64,000 bases of DNA from Tectiglobus sp965224045 (GCA_965224045.1 CBDCYD010000014.1:124001-188000); one strand, 5' to 3'; counted from the first letter of the stretch, positions 1 to 9,440 are shown. Made by a program: numbers and translations. The notes: generated by a model not told the origin, from the sequence alone.

Positions 1-95
1 TCGCGCCAAGGCGCGGCGCTCACGCGAGGACTTGCTGTCAGCCATCGCGCGGCGCCAGGCAACAGTCCTAGGCTGTTCCGTCGAGGGATAACAGG

Positions 96-1154
96 TCACA
101 ATACCCTGAACACCCATGGCAGGCCCAGCAGCGGGTGGTTGATCCAGTTCCACCAGGCGTGATTGGCGAACTGGGCGATGTAGAGCATGGCAAAGAAGCC
201 AAACCAGGCGGTGGACATGACGAGCGACGTAACGACCAGGCTCATGAATGATCGTGCAGGCCGTGCGCAAGGCTGTGCAGCGGGCAACGCCAATGTGGCG
301 CGAACCTTGTCGGCGAACGCGCTCGTGCCGGCCGGCAGGTCGACGACTGCCCGGGCGTAAAGACGCGCCGCCGCCCGACGCAGGAAAAACAGGATCGCGA
401 GAGCATAGACCGATGCCGTGACGTGCCAACGCCTAGCAATCTGCTCGATCGTTGCAGCGTCGGCGTCGATGATCTGCGGCGTGATCTTTTCGATGAAGGT
501 CGGCAAGATCTGCGCCAGAAAGAGCGGTGCGGACAGCAGCACCGTCAACAGGACCAGGCCGGCATAGCGCCATCGCACCGCGCCAATCAGCCGCCGTACG
601 CTGTGAAATTCAAACACGGCAGACAGTCTGCCTTCGGCAGCAAGGTGCGCGAACGCCATTGGCAGATGAACCAGCGTAATGATGCCGACGGCAATGCCTG
701 CAAGTGCCATCGCCGGGCCGACCCAGGCCTGCTCGTAGCCCTTGTTGAAGGAGTTTTCCCAACCGGCCCACCAGGACAGAAGTAGCAGGCCCCCGACGGG
801 CGCGAGCGAAAGCGTCAGCGCCGCCAGTGCCGCGAGGCCGTCCTTGCAGGTGCGCCAGATGCCGCGCCACCATCCCGGAAACGGCGCCAACGTGTCGAGC
901 GCCCGGCTTTCCGCCAGGCGCTCGACGGCGGCTGCTCGTCCACCCGCGCCGCTCGCGATCAGCATTGCGATGGCCGTCTCGCGGCGCATCAGGCGCACGA
1001 TCCAGCCGAGCACGAGAACGGCAGTGGGTGGCAACAGCATGAGCAGCAGGGCGCCTGCGAGGGTCAGCGCCATGCCAAGGCGCGCCGTGAACGCGCGGGT
1101 GCAGGTCACGGGACCGCGCGGCTTGGCGCGTCCGTCGATCGAGGCCGCGTTCAC
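96..1154 (-). CDS. polytopic inner-membrane protein, function unknown
   Basis: The 352-residue protein is strongly hydrophobic, with about six likely membrane segments (roughly residues 27-53, 107-128, 145-168, 197-217, 246-258 and 303-328) and Arg-rich cytoplasmic loops. I do not recognise a family with confidence. The loop around residues 175-190 resembles DUF4013-type proteins, but only weakly. Its ATG overlaps the stop codon of the upstream phosphatase-like gene by four bases (ATGA), so the two are almost certainly translationally coupled and may act together at the cell envelope. No catalytic motif is visible. Confidence 0.8.
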   Translation of the reverse strand: MNAASIDGRAKPRGPVTCTRAFTARLGMALTLAGALLLMLLPPTAVLVLGWIVRLMRRETAIAMLIASGAGGRAAAVERLAESRALDTLAPFPGWWRGIWRTCKDGLAALAALTLSLAPVGGLLLLSWWAGWENSFNKGYEQAWVGPAMALAGIAVGIITLVHLPMAFAHLAAEGRLSAVFEFHSVRRLIGAVRWRYAGLVLLTVLLSAPLFLAQILPTFIEKITPQIIDADAATIEQIARRWHVTASVYALAILFFLRRAAARLYARAVVDLPAGTSAFADKVRATLALPAAQPCARPARSFMSLVVTSLVMSTAWFGFFAMLYIAQFANHAWWNWINHPLLGLPWVFRVL

Positions 1155-2317
1155 GAGAAGACCTCCGCGAGGGCGCGGCCTTCACCGTCAAAACGCTCGA
1201 GGCCGAGGACGGCTGCAACCGTTGCTGCGATGCTGGTCTGATCGACCTCCTTGTCGAGGACGCGCCCGGAAGCAATGCCCGGCCCAAAAATCAGCGCGAA
1301 TATTTCGTGCGCTGATTTCGAGTTGAAGTGATGCTGGAAGGGAACCGCCATCAATGGGTTGGCGTCGCGGCCGCAATCCGGCACGACCACGAACACGGTA
1401 TTGTCCCGGTACGCGGGAGCAGCGTCGACAGCCGTCACCAACTGCTGCAAGCCCTGGTCAATGACCGCGATCGCGCGCGTATAGTGGGAGGCATTGCCCC
1501 AATGGACGTAGTCGGGATCCTGATAATTGATCATCATCAGGCGCGGGTGCAGCTCGCGAATCGCGCGCACGGCGAGGCTGGTGAGCAGGCGATCGCCGCG
1601 CGGGTTCTTGAAACCGCTGGCGCCGTACTCTTCGAGCCAACCATCCCAAAATTTCTGCATCCTGGGTGATTGCGCCTGCGCCGTGCCGCGATAGTCGAAG
1701 CTTGCGAGACGGGCGAATTCCTTGCGCGCTTCGGCCAGTGCCTCGTCGCTCAGGCGACCGGAATCCAGGCTGCGGCGCAAGGCATGCAGCTTAAAGCGAT
1801 AAAGCCCCAGGACTTCGGAGCGGAACGCGACGCCGTAGTGCTTGTGGCCGCCGTAGGTCAGGTATTCTTCCTGCGGGCGGTCCTCGCCGTTGATCAACAG
1901 TGCCTGGTGGGCGGGAACATCGAACGCCTTGCGCAGGTGTTCAAACAGTGTCGGACGGGTCGGCTCGAGCAAAGGGGCAAGACCCCGCGCACCGACCTTG
2001 CGGTAGGCGTGATAGCGCCCCGAAAGCAGATTGAGCGTGCCTTCGGCGTGGCTCGTGTCGACGTCGCGAATGTCATCGATGGTGACGTTGGGAATGAGGA
2101 CGCCGCGCTTTGCCAGGACCTTGCGGAGATAAGGCGCATAGGATTGGCCGGGATCGATGGTCTCGCGACGCCGTACGCCGCCGCCAAAGCGGACGACGAT
2201 GACGTTCGGGCCAGGGTAGGCCCGTCGTGCAACGGCCGGTTGGGCAAAGCTTCCCAGCAGTGTGCCGGCGGCGAGGCCAACGACGCCGCGCCCGAACTCA
2301 CGTCTTGCGATCTGCAT
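1151..2317 (-). CDS. Tat-exported alkaline-phosphatase-superfamily-like protein
   Basis: The start at 2317 is chosen because GGAGGA lies just upstream and because it places a twin-arginine signal (ARREFGRG, followed by a hydrophobic stretch and an AVA cleavage-type site near residue 30) at the N terminus. The 388-residue mature part looks like the sulfatase / alkaline phosphatase fold. QDPDYVHWG (266-274), PDCGRD (313-318) and the His pair near 329-330 are candidate metal ligands. The usual nucleophile motif is not clear; Thr53 after an Arg run is one candidate. It is likely a periplasmic phospho- or sulfo-ester hydrolase, or a relative with lost activity. It is coupled to the downstream membrane protein gene by a 4-bp overlap. 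Confidence 0.75.
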   Translation of the reverse strand: MQIARREFGRGVVGLAAGTLLGSFAQPAVARRAYPGPNVIVVRFGGGVRRRETIDPGQSYAPYLRKVLAKRGVLIPNVTIDDIRDVDTSHAEGTLNLLSGRYHAYRKVGARGLAPLLEPTRPTLFEHLRKAFDVPAHQALLINGEDRPQEEYLTYGGHKHYGVAFRSEVLGLYRFKLHALRRSLDSGRLSDEALAEARKEFARLASFDYRGTAQAQSPRMQKFWDGWLEEYGASGFKNPRGDRLLTSLAVRAIRELHPRLMMINYQDPDYVHWGNASHYTRAIAVIDQGLQQLVTAVDAAPAYRDNTVFVVVPDCGRDANPLMAVPFQHHFNSKSAHEIFALIFGPGIASGRVLDKEVDQTSIAATVAAVLGLERFDGEGRALAEVFS

Positions 2318-2501
2318 GCATCCTCCAGAAACCGAGACGACGCGGCACAATCTCGCGGGGGACCTTTGACATGCGTAATCGCGCACCAGCCAATATTGCA
2401 TGCCGGGTGCCCGCGAACCTGCGCCGGCACCAAACCAACGCTGGATTACAGGCTACATGCGAAACACGGCCAACGGATGAACGTGTGACCGGATGATCAG
2501 G

Positions 2502-3653
2502 TCATTTGACGACGGGGTTAATGCCGAGGCCGGCCGCGAACGCGTCCAGCTGGCGAAGTTCGGCGGCCTTGTCCGAGAACGCCTTGCGGGCGTCCGCGAA
2601 GGCCTTGCGGGCCTTGTCCGTGGCGCCGAGTACCGCATAGGCGCGGATCAGGCGTTGCCACTCGGCTAGCTCGCCGCCGTCCTCTGCGAGGCGCTCGGCA
2701 AGTCCATCGACCATGGCGCGAATGCGCTTTTGACGTTCGGCCGGGCTCAGGCGCGCCATTTCTTCGCGCGCCTCACGCGAAGGGCGCATGCCTCTGCCTG
2801 CTTCGCCGTCAGACGGTGCGGTACCGGCCACCGCCACCAGACGTTCGCGGACCAGCTGGCGCATCTGATCGGTGAGATCGCGACGGGCGAGCAGCCGGCG
2901 AAAGGCGCCGGCGGCAGCCTTCGGATCACCGTCCTGCTCATGGCGCACGGCGAGCCAGAAATGGGCCGGTAGATATTCGGGCCGCAACTTGAGCAGGCGT
3001 TCGTAGGCGGCCTTGACGGCATCGGTGACGTGACCGTTGGTGGCGGCGAGAACGGCCTCGCTGAATTGCGCGAGGCGCCGGTCGCTTTCACCGTTGAGCT
3101 CGATCGCTCGCTGATAAGCCCGAGCTGCCTTGGCATACTGGCGGCGCTTCAAATAAATCGGCGCGATGACGTCCCAGCCGCGGGCATCGTCCGGTTGCTC
3201 GCGCAGCCGCGCTTCGACGCGGGCAATCAATTCCTCGACCGGCAGTTTCGTCGGGTCGGCCTTAAGGCGGGCAGCGTGGGGCTGGCCGGGCAATCCGGGC
3301 CGGCCGAGGGCCAGATAGCCGGCGAGCGGCAGGCCGATCAGTGCCACGCCAATGATGATCGCCAGTCGGTCGTGACCGAGACCTTTTGCGATTGTCCCGG
3401 ATTTTTGCCCTTCATCCACCGGGTCTGCGGTCGCCAGCAGGCGGCGCGAGACTTCGAGCCTGGCGGCTTCCGCCTCTTCGGCGTTGATCAGTCCGCGGTC
3501 GAGGTCACGATCGATCTCGTCGAGTTGGTCTCGATAAATGGCAACGTTGATCTCGGCGTCGGGACGGGCCGTGGCGTCGCCGCGAACCAACGGCCGCAAT
3601 AGAACGGCTATGCCGACTGCCGTCAGCAGCGCACAAAGTACCCAAAAGACCAT
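2502..3653 (-). CDS. ccmI: c-type cytochrome biogenesis protein CcmI
   Basis: The 383-residue protein starts with one membrane anchor (MVFWVLCALL onward) and a second hydrophobic segment near residue 100. Between them is the CcmI hallmark: a YRDQLDEID stretch, an acidic DxxxGLI region and ARLEVSRRLL. The C-terminal half carries TPR-like helical repeats. CcmI presents apocytochrome c to the heme ligase in the membrane/periplasm. The start at 3653 is preferred over a further upstream one because it begins directly at the anchor. The gene stands alone here; the usual ccmEFH partners are not beside it, so it must act with genes elsewhere. Confidence 0.9.
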   Translation of the reverse strand: MVFWVLCALLTAVGIAVLLRPLVRGDATARPDAEINVAIYRDQLDEIDRDLDRGLINAEEAEAARLEVSRRLLATADPVDEGQKSGTIAKGLGHDRLAIIIGVALIGLPLAGYLALGRPGLPGQPHAARLKADPTKLPVEELIARVEARLREQPDDARGWDVIAPIYLKRRQYAKAARAYQRAIELNGESDRRLAQFSEAVLAATNGHVTDAVKAAYERLLKLRPEYLPAHFWLAVRHEQDGDPKAAAGAFRRLLARRDLTDQMRQLVRERLVAVAGTAPSDGEAGRGMRPSREAREEMARLSPAERQKRIRAMVDGLAERLAEDGGELAEWQRLIRAYAVLGATDKARKAFADARKAFSDKAAELRQLDAFAAGLGINPVVK

Positions 3654-3787
3654 TTGCCCGATATGGTTGTTGCCCGTAGAAACGCCAAGATCGCATCCGA
3701 TCACGTCGCGGTTGCGTGTCAATGTGGTGCCATCGCCTCGGTGCGCGGTCAATTGTCATGCAAAGGTAGGGCAAAGGAGAACGGATT

Positions 3788-4207
3788 GTGCTTCACGTGC
3801 TCGGCCGGCTCATTCTGGTGCCCGTCGCGTTCCTGCTCGCGGCGCTGGTGACCGCGTTCGTGCTGGTGACGCTGGGTTCGGAAAAAGTCACCCATGCGAT
3901 CAGCGGCAACGAAGACGTGCCGATCACGGCGGCGTACGAGTTCATTACCTACACCGTAGTGTTGGCGTCCGCTTTCACGATCATTCCGGCGCTATTGCTG
4001 GTGGTGGTCGGTGAAGTCGGCCGGATACGCTCAATCTATTACTATGTCGTGGGCGGCGGGCTGGCGATGGTTGCCGTGCCGCTTCTGGCCCAGGTCGCCC
4101 AAGACACGGCGCTGGCGGCGCCGAGCACCGCGATCTGGCATGTATTTGCAACGGCCGGCTTTCTGGGCGGCTTTACCTACTGGCTGATCGCCGGGCGAAC
4201 GGCATAG
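3788..4207 (+). CDS. small four-helix membrane protein
   Basis: The 139-residue protein begins at GTG with a clear AAGGAG eight bases upstream. It has four predicted membrane helices (about residues 5-28, 50-72, 80-100 and 112-134) and ends in the pattern GGFTYWLIAGR. The next gene ends its membrane part with SGFVYWLFAGR and has the same helix layout, so the two look like tandem paralogs. No enzyme motif is visible and I do not recognise a named family. It is divergent from ccmI across 134 bp, which should hold both promoters. Confidence 0.8.
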   Translation: MLHVLGRLILVPVAFLLAALVTAFVLVTLGSEKVTHAISGNEDVPITAAYEFITYTVVLASAFTIIPALLLVVVGEVGRIRSIYYYVVGGGLAMVAVPLLAQVAQDTALAAPSTAIWHVFATAGFLGGFTYWLIAGRTA

Positions 4208-4347
4208 CGGCTGCCCGGTCCAAGGGCCGAAAAGATCGCGTTTTTTCATCATTTCGGTTAAGCAAATGTGCGCGATACGCGTTGAAGCGGGACTGTGGGC
4301 GGCGTATGAAGCCCTTTGGTCGGTAGTCACGGGCGAGGCGGAACACT

Positions 4348-4995
4348 ATGGCGTTTCTGGGCGGCCTGCTCCGCGTACTCATTGGATTCATCCTCGCCTG
4401 TCTCGCGGCCGGGGCCGTCAAGGTGCTGTTTGCCGTCACGCCGGCCGAACTGATCGATGCCGGCACCGAATACTGGCAGCAGGGCGGCATCTGGGCGCTC
4501 TACACGAGCACCATGATCGCCGTGTTCGCGTTCCCGTTTGCGATGCTGTCTGCGATTTTCAGCGAATGGCAGGGCATTCGCAGCTTCGCCTATCACGGCT
4601 TCATCGGAATCGCGATCGCAGTTGCCGGCTTTATTCTGATCGCAACCGGCGAATCGCCGGATTCACCAAGCATCTTCAATAGCTATGCGATGGCCGCGTT
4701 CCTGACCACGGGCCTCGTTTCAGGCTTCGTCTACTGGCTGTTCGCCGGACGCTTCGCGTATCGCTCAATCGACGATGATGAAGATGACGATCTTCGCAGT
4801 GGCACGACGAGGACGGTCAAACCGGAGGACAAGACGGCGGCGGCCAAACCAACATTGGGCTCGCGTACGGAAGGCGGCAGCAGCTCTCAAGGGCGCACCT
4901 CGGACGCGACGGCTACCTCGAAGCCCGAGGACAAGCCGTCAACGGGGTCCGTGCCGAAGACGCGTCCGACGTCAGGGCGCACGTTCGACGCGTGA
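4348..4995 (+). CDS. membrane protein with disordered charged tail, paralog of the preceding gene
   Basis: The 215-residue protein has four membrane helices in residues 1-138 laid out like the 3788-4207 product, sharing the Phe-x-Tyr-Trp-Leu-x-Ala-Gly-Arg end of helix 4. It then carries an acidic patch (DDDEDDD) and about 70 residues rich in Ser, Thr, Lys and Pro that should be disordered in the cytoplasm. PEDKTAAAKP and PEDKPSTGS look like an internal duplicate. The 140-bp gap to the previous gene has no clear terminator, so co-transcription is likely. Function is unknown. Confidence 0.8.
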   Translation: MAFLGGLLRVLIGFILACLAAGAVKVLFAVTPAELIDAGTEYWQQGGIWALYTSTMIAVFAFPFAMLSAIFSEWQGIRSFAYHGFIGIAIAVAGFILIATGESPDSPSIFNSYAMAAFLTTGLVSGFVYWLFAGRFAYRSIDDDEDDDLRSGTTRTVKPEDKTAAAKPTLGSRTEGGSSSQGRTSDATATSKPEDKPSTGSVPKTRPTSGRTFDA

Positions 4996-5180
4996 GGTGA
5001 CTTCGCACCCCTCGCCGGCACCGCATCGATGCTTGCGCGCGCGTGCTGGGGCAAGATCACAACCCACCCGCGCCGCAGGACGGTTCCAATTCCGGTGATC
5101 GCGCTCTATTCAGGTAGAGAAACGCCAGATCCAATCATGCCAGGGTTGGCAATGCGGTGAAATACCAACTCGGAGGCCGG

Positions 5181-5747
5181 ATGTTTCAAGTCCAGATGCA
5201 GTTCGTCAACGCGATGCTCGAAATGACGACCCAGTGTGCCAAAGCCTACGGCACATTGCTCGAGGGCCAGATGCAGGCCATGGCGGCAATCAGCGGGGAA
5301 GGCCATTCGCCGGCGGATGCGCGCAAGGCGGCATTCGACATGCCGCGCGCTCCAAAGGCGGGGCAATCCTGGTACCGGGCACCTCAGGAAAACCCAGTGC
5401 TTGCGTTCTGGGACGAGGTGCTGCGCCCGTGGCGCGTTCAGTGGCCGGCCGGCGCGGCGATGCCGGGCAGCATGGGCGGCGGGATGGCGGATGGTATGAT
5501 GGCTCTCTCCGCGCTGGCGTTCGGGCCGTGGCTCAGCCTCTGGTCCAACATGGCCCCTGGCGTCGCACCGGACGGCAAGTCTTTTTCTCCAGCCGGTGCT
5601 GCGTGGAACTGGCAGCCGGCCAGCGTGCCGACCGGATCAGCTTCGTCTCATCTTGCAACCGCCAAGGTCGTGTTTCCCGACAAGACAGAGGTGACGATCA
5701 GCTTCCCGTTCATGCCGCCATTCTTCGGCGTGATAAGTTCGCGTTGA
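5181..5747 (+). CDS. hypothetical Met/Gly/Pro-rich protein, possibly phasin-like
   Basis: The ATG at 5181 is chosen because CGGAGG precedes it; an in-frame GTG at 5157 is the alternative. The 188-residue product begins with an amphipathic helix (MFQVQMQFVNAMLEM) and has a middle rich in Met, Gly, Ala and Trp with no clear membrane segment. It ends in a hydrophobic Phe/Pro stretch. The amphipathic N-terminal half resembles the helical region of phasins, which coat polyhydroxyalkanoate granules, but this is only a compositional resemblance. It converges with the downstream secreted-protein gene across 35 bp. Confidence 0.65.
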   Translation: MFQVQMQFVNAMLEMTTQCAKAYGTLLEGQMQAMAAISGEGHSPADARKAAFDMPRAPKAGQSWYRAPQENPVLAFWDEVLRPWRVQWPAGAAMPGSMGGGMADGMMALSALAFGPWLSLWSNMAPGVAPDGKSFSPAGAAWNWQPASVPTGSASSHLATAKVVFPDKTEVTISFPFMPPFFGVISSR

Positions 5748-5782
5748 GCCTTGCCTTACTGCACGGACGTGCTCGTTGCCGG

Positions 5783-6274
5783 CTATTTCTGACCGATCGC
5801 CTTTTTGCTCGCCGTGGTCCCGGACGTTGTCGAGGACGCCTTTGCAGGAGACGTTCGTTTCGAAGAGTTTGCGGTCGACTTGGAGGCTTGCCTGGTTGCA
5901 GACGCCTTCGTCTTTGCAGGTGCTTTCCTGGTCTTGGCGGCACCGCCAACCTTGCGGCAGTAGGCGGTCAGCTTGCGGCCACGTGTGTCGATTTTCTTTT
6001 TCGGTACGATCCAACCGCAATCCTTATTTCGCTCGCATGCCGCCATCGCAAGCCCCTGGCAGGGCGATGACGCTCTTGCCGCTTTCTTGTTCGCCCGCTT
6101 CTTGTCGGTTTTCGATTTCGCCCGCTTTGCAGCGGAGGCTTGTTTGGGCGGCGGCTTGTTCTTGGCCTGATCGTTCGACTTCTGGGCTTCGGCGGCGGGC
6201 ACCAAAGGCAGCATCAGGGCAGCGAAGACCGTGGCGGCAATTGCGAGCCGATGGGACCTTGCAATTCTGTGCAT
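5783..6274 (-). CDS. secreted Lys/Ala-rich protein with a four-Cys core
   Basis: The 163-residue protein has a signal peptide (about residues 1-30, AAEA then QK). A compact Cys core follows, spaced C-x7-C-x5-C-x19-C, containing CGWIVPKK, and lies between long Lys/Ala/Ser/Thr-rich arms. The core should form two disulfides in the periplasm; the arms are strongly basic and low in complexity. Similar short Cys cores flanked by basic tails occur in alphaproteobacterial hypotheticals, and I know of no assigned function. The ATG at 6274 follows AAAGGA with good spacing; a TTG one codon earlier is less likely. Confidence 0.75.
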   Translation of the reverse strand: MHRIARSHRLAIAATVFAALMLPLVPAAEAQKSNDQAKNKPPPKQASAAKRAKSKTDKKRANKKAARASSPCQGLAMAACERNKDCGWIVPKKKIDTRGRKLTAYCRKVGGAAKTRKAPAKTKASATRQASKSTANSSKRTSPAKASSTTSGTTASKKAIGQK

Positions 6275-6425
6275 CAATCAATCCTTTCCGCTGTGCTGAC
6301 TTTGCCTCGACAACAGCGATCATACGTAAACGTTGCAATTCGTCCAAATTCATTTGTGTGGTGAGCAAATGCGTTGCAGCTCGCTAACGAGAATTGATAC
6401 GCCTGCGGCTATCGATGCATGAGCA

Positions 6426-6446
6426 ATCCGATGGGCGATATCGGAT
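6426..6446. promoter_or_regulatory. inverted repeat upstream of the enolase-superfamily gene
   Basis: ATCCGAT and ATCGGAT form a 7-bp inverted repeat with a 7-bp spacer, 86 bp before the racemase-family start codon. It could be an operator for that gene. No regulator gene lies beside it, so this is a weak inference from symmetry alone. Confidence 0.25.
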
Positions 6447-6531
6447 CATTGGCGCCACGGGCGCGGTTGCGCCTTCGTGGCCGGCCTCGCACTCTGGCCG
6501 GCACATCGTCGGCGCCAGCAGCGGAGGCAGG

Positions 6532-7641
6532 ATGCGGATCGAAAGTGTCAAGGCCATCGCAATCGACATACCGCTGGAGCGGAATTTCGGCGGCAGCACC
6601 TACGACGTGCTCAAGAGGTCGACCGTGATCACGCGCCTGCGCACGAGCGATGGTAGCGAGAGCCTCGTCTACAACGGCGACAACCGTGAGCACGGCCGCG
6701 ACATCGTGCGCTTGATCGAAGGCGAGTTGGCGCCGCTCGTGATCGGACATAGCCCGTTTGCCTATGAACGGATCTGGGAGGCGATGTTCGCGCGCGCCAA
6801 GCCCAATCGCGATCGCAAGCTGTTGCTCGAAGCCATCGCCTGCGTGGATTGTGCAATCTGGGATGTCATCGGCCGCATTACGGGACGGTCCATCAACGAA
6901 CTCCTCGGCGGCTATACCCGCGAAATGCCACTGATATCAATCGGTGGCTATTACATGGAAGGCAAGACCGAGTGCGACATCGCAGCCGAGATGCGGATGT
7001 ACCGCGACGCAGGAATGGCCGGTTGCAAGTTCAAGGTCGGCGGGCTCAGCCCACAGGAGGATGCCGAACGGGTCCGGGTTGCGCGTGATGCTGTCGGCGA
7101 CGCATTCGTTCTCGCCGTCGACGCAAATCGGGGTTGGACCGCGACGGAAGCGATAGCTTTCGCGCAACGCGTCGAGGACCTCGGCATCGCCTGGTTCGAG
7201 GAGCCATGTATCTGGTACGACGATGTCGCCGAGACGGCACGCGTGCGTGACCAGACCCGAATTCCGATTGCTGCCGGCCAGTCCGAAATCACGGTCCAAG
7301 GCGTGCGCCGGCTGGTCGAGGGCGGCGCCGTCGACATCATCAACTACGATGCGTCAGAAGGCGGTGGCGTGACGGACTGGCGCCGCGCCAGTGCCCTTTG
7401 CGCGGCCGCCGGCATCGCGATGACGCACCACGAGGAATCGCAGATCTCGCAGCACTTGATCTCAGCCATCCCGCACGGGCGCTATATCGAGTGCTTCGGC
7501 GATCCGGCGCGCGACCCGGTGTGGCACCGGATGTGGACCAATCGGCCCGCGCTCAAGGACGGGCGGATGGCGGTCACAGCGGGACCCGGCTTCGGGCTCG
7601 AACTCGACCACGAGATGATCGAGACATTCAAGGTCGCGTGA
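6532..7641 (+). CDS. mandelate racemase / muconate lactonizing enzyme family protein
   Basis: This is a 369-residue enolase-superfamily enzyme, normal length for the family. The acid/base and metal residues are present: a KxK motif (K166, K168), metal ligands D197 (VDAN), E223 (WFEEP) and E252 (GQSE), and the Asp-His pair D273 (NYDAS) and H299/H300 (MTHHEE). The KxK plus Asp-His arrangement is that of the mandelate racemase subgroup, which includes sugar-acid dehydratases, so racemase or dehydratase activity on a hydroxy acid is likely. The start at 6532 follows GGAGG; about 46 codons of open frame upstream lack family character. It converges on folD. Confidence 0.92.
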   Translation: MRIESVKAIAIDIPLERNFGGSTYDVLKRSTVITRLRTSDGSESLVYNGDNREHGRDIVRLIEGELAPLVIGHSPFAYERIWEAMFARAKPNRDRKLLLEAIACVDCAIWDVIGRITGRSINELLGGYTREMPLISIGGYYMEGKTECDIAAEMRMYRDAGMAGCKFKVGGLSPQEDAERVRVARDAVGDAFVLAVDANRGWTATEAIAFAQRVEDLGIAWFEEPCIWYDDVAETARVRDQTRIPIAAGQSEITVQGVRRLVEGGAVDIINYDASEGGGVTDWRRASALCAAAGIAMTHHEESQISQHLISAIPHGRYIECFGDPARDPVWHRMWTNRPALKDGRMAVTAGPGFGLELDHEMIETFKVA

Positions 7642-7678
7642 CGGATGACGGAGCAGCTCACTGCCGCGCAAACGGAAA

Positions 7679-8581
7679 TCAGGTTTGTGACCAGTCCGGT
7701 GCGGCGATGGCATTGGCGAGGCATGCGGCGCGCACGGTGTTGGCGAGCAGACAGGCGATGGTCATCGGGCCGACGCCGCCGGGCACCGGCGTGATCGCAC
7801 CGGCAACGGCGCTCGCTTCAGCGAAGGCGACATCGCCGACCAGACGCGACTTGCCGCCCTCCGCCGGTAGACGGTTGATGCCGACATCGATGACCGCGGC
7901 GCCCGGCTTGACCCATTCTGCGCGGACCATTTCGGGGCGGCCGACCGCAGCTACGAGAATGTCTGCTGTGCGGCACACTGCCGGCAAATCCTGCGTGCGC
8001 GAGTGTGCGATCGTGACCGTACAATTTTCCTGCAGGAGCAGCATCGCCATCGGTTTGCCGACAATGTTGGAGCGGCCGACCACGACGGCGGTCTTGCCGC
8101 TGAGATCGCCGAGGTGGTGCTTGAGCATCAGCAGCGAGCCCAAGGGCGTGCACGGCACGAAGGCGCGATCCATCTGGCCGCTGCCAAGCAGGCCGACGTT
8201 TACCGGGTGAAAGCCGTCGACGTCCTTTTCCGGCGCGATCGCACGCAACACCTTGTCGGCGTTGATCTGATCCGGAAGCGGCAGCTGCACAAGTATTCCG
8301 TGCACCGCCGGATCGGCGTTCAGTTCCGCGACGACCGAGAGCAGTCTGTCTTCGCTGGTATCGGCACCTAGCTTTCTGTCGATCGCGGTGATGCCAGCCT
8401 CAACGGCCTGCCTGGACTTGCTGCGCACGTAGACCTGGCTTGCAGGGTCTTCGCCGACGAGGACGACGGCCAGGCCCGGCGTGATTGCGTGCCGGTCTCT
8501 GAGGCGTGCGGTCTCCCCGGCGATCCGGGCACGCAGCCCTGCCGAGAAAGCCTTGCCGTCGATGATCGTTGCCGTGGCCAT
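7679..8581 (-). CDS. folD: bifunctional methylene-THF dehydrogenase / methenyl-THF cyclohydrolase
   Basis: FolD interconverts 5,10-methylene-, 5,10-methenyl- and 10-formyl-tetrahydrofolate with NADP in the cytosol. The 300-residue protein shows all family blocks: YVRSK (51-55) with the catalytic Tyr and Lys, ILVQLPLP (96-103), KDVDGFHP (119-126), the nucleotide-binding VVGRSNIVGKP (167-177) and a C-terminal PGGVGPMT. Length is typical. Sarcosine oxidase, encoded at the far end of the window, feeds the same one-carbon pool, although the two are not linked in an operon. Confidence 0.97.
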   Translation of the reverse strand: MATATIIDGKAFSAGLRARIAGETARLRDRHAITPGLAVVLVGEDPASQVYVRSKSRQAVEAGITAIDRKLGADTSEDRLLSVVAELNADPAVHGILVQLPLPDQINADKVLRAIAPEKDVDGFHPVNVGLLGSGQMDRAFVPCTPLGSLLMLKHHLGDLSGKTAVVVGRSNIVGKPMAMLLLQENCTVTIAHSRTQDLPAVCRTADILVAAVGRPEMVRAEWVKPGAAVIDVGINRLPAEGGKSRLVGDVAFAEASAVAGAITPVPGGVGPMTIACLLANTVRAACLANAIAAPDWSQT

Positions 8582-8715
8582 GATGGTTCCGCCCTAAGTG
8601 ATACTTTTTATCGCCGCAGCGGCCTGCGGTGCGGTGCAAGTCCCAAACACAGCAAGAGTGCTTGCTTGTGCGCCTCGGTACTATCACCAAGGCGACGCCG
8701 AGTTAACAAGGCTCG

Positions 8716-9252
8716 TCAACGCCTGCCGCCATAGAACCGGCGCGTGCGCTGCAATGCCGCGACGATGTCGTCGGGGCGGCCCACGAACGGTTCGAGATTG
8801 ACGCGCACCGCGTTATCACGGCTCATCGTCCACGGCAGCTTCATGAACAGCCGGTGCCAGCGCAGCGAACGCCAGTCCGCAATCAATGCGTTCGGCAGGC
8901 TGCGCGACAGGTTGATCTTGAGCTCATTGACCTCGATGCTGCGGACCGCATATGTGCTCAGCTCGATCGCGTCGATCGCGCGCCACGGAATAACGCCGAA
9001 GCCTTCGATGAATACGCCGTGCTCGCCGGCACCGAGGCGCACTTTGCCGGTCTCGATCAACGGATAGAAATAGTAGGCGGTGAGAGCGAAGAACAAGCCG
9101 AGCAGCAACACGAGTTCGCTGCCGTGTAGGATCCAGACCGCGACGCACACGGCTGCCAGGCCCAGACATACATAAACGCGGAACGTTCCCTTTCCGGGTG
9201 CATACCCGATGGCAAGACCGCTGGTGCCGCCTGCCTGCGTATCATCCGCCAT
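8716..9252 (-). CDS. membrane protein with PH-like cytoplasmic domain
   Basis: From the preferred ATG at 9252 the product has 178 residues. It has two close membrane helices (about 24-62), then a soluble beta-rich region with GVFIEGFGVIPWRAIDAIEL, which resembles the bacterial PH-like domains that follow a membrane hairpin. The C terminus is basic. The function is not known. A TTG start at 9315 is possible but adds a segment with no features. It lies 134 bp upstream of folD on the same strand and could be co-transcribed with it. Confidence 0.7.
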   Translation of the reverse strand: MADDTQAGGTSGLAIGYAPGKGTFRVYVCLGLAAVCVAVWILHGSELVLLLGLFFALTAYYFYPLIETGKVRLGAGEHGVFIEGFGVIPWRAIDAIELSTYAVRSIEVNELKINLSRSLPNALIADWRSLRWHRLFMKLPWTMSRDNAVRVNLEPFVGRPDDIVAALQRTRRFYGGRR

Positions 9253-9440
9253 GGTGCCATTCCCGGGCGTTGACTGGTTGGCGGTGAACTTTGCATTGAC
9301 GTGATGCTGGATCAACCGGGACAGATGATGCGAAACTGGGCAGCGGTGTCCGAATTTCAGGCAATTTCAGCCAGGCATGCGGGTGCGCCAGCGCGACTGC
9401 CTCTCGATGCCAAGCCAAACCGCAGCGAGGAACCGATTTC

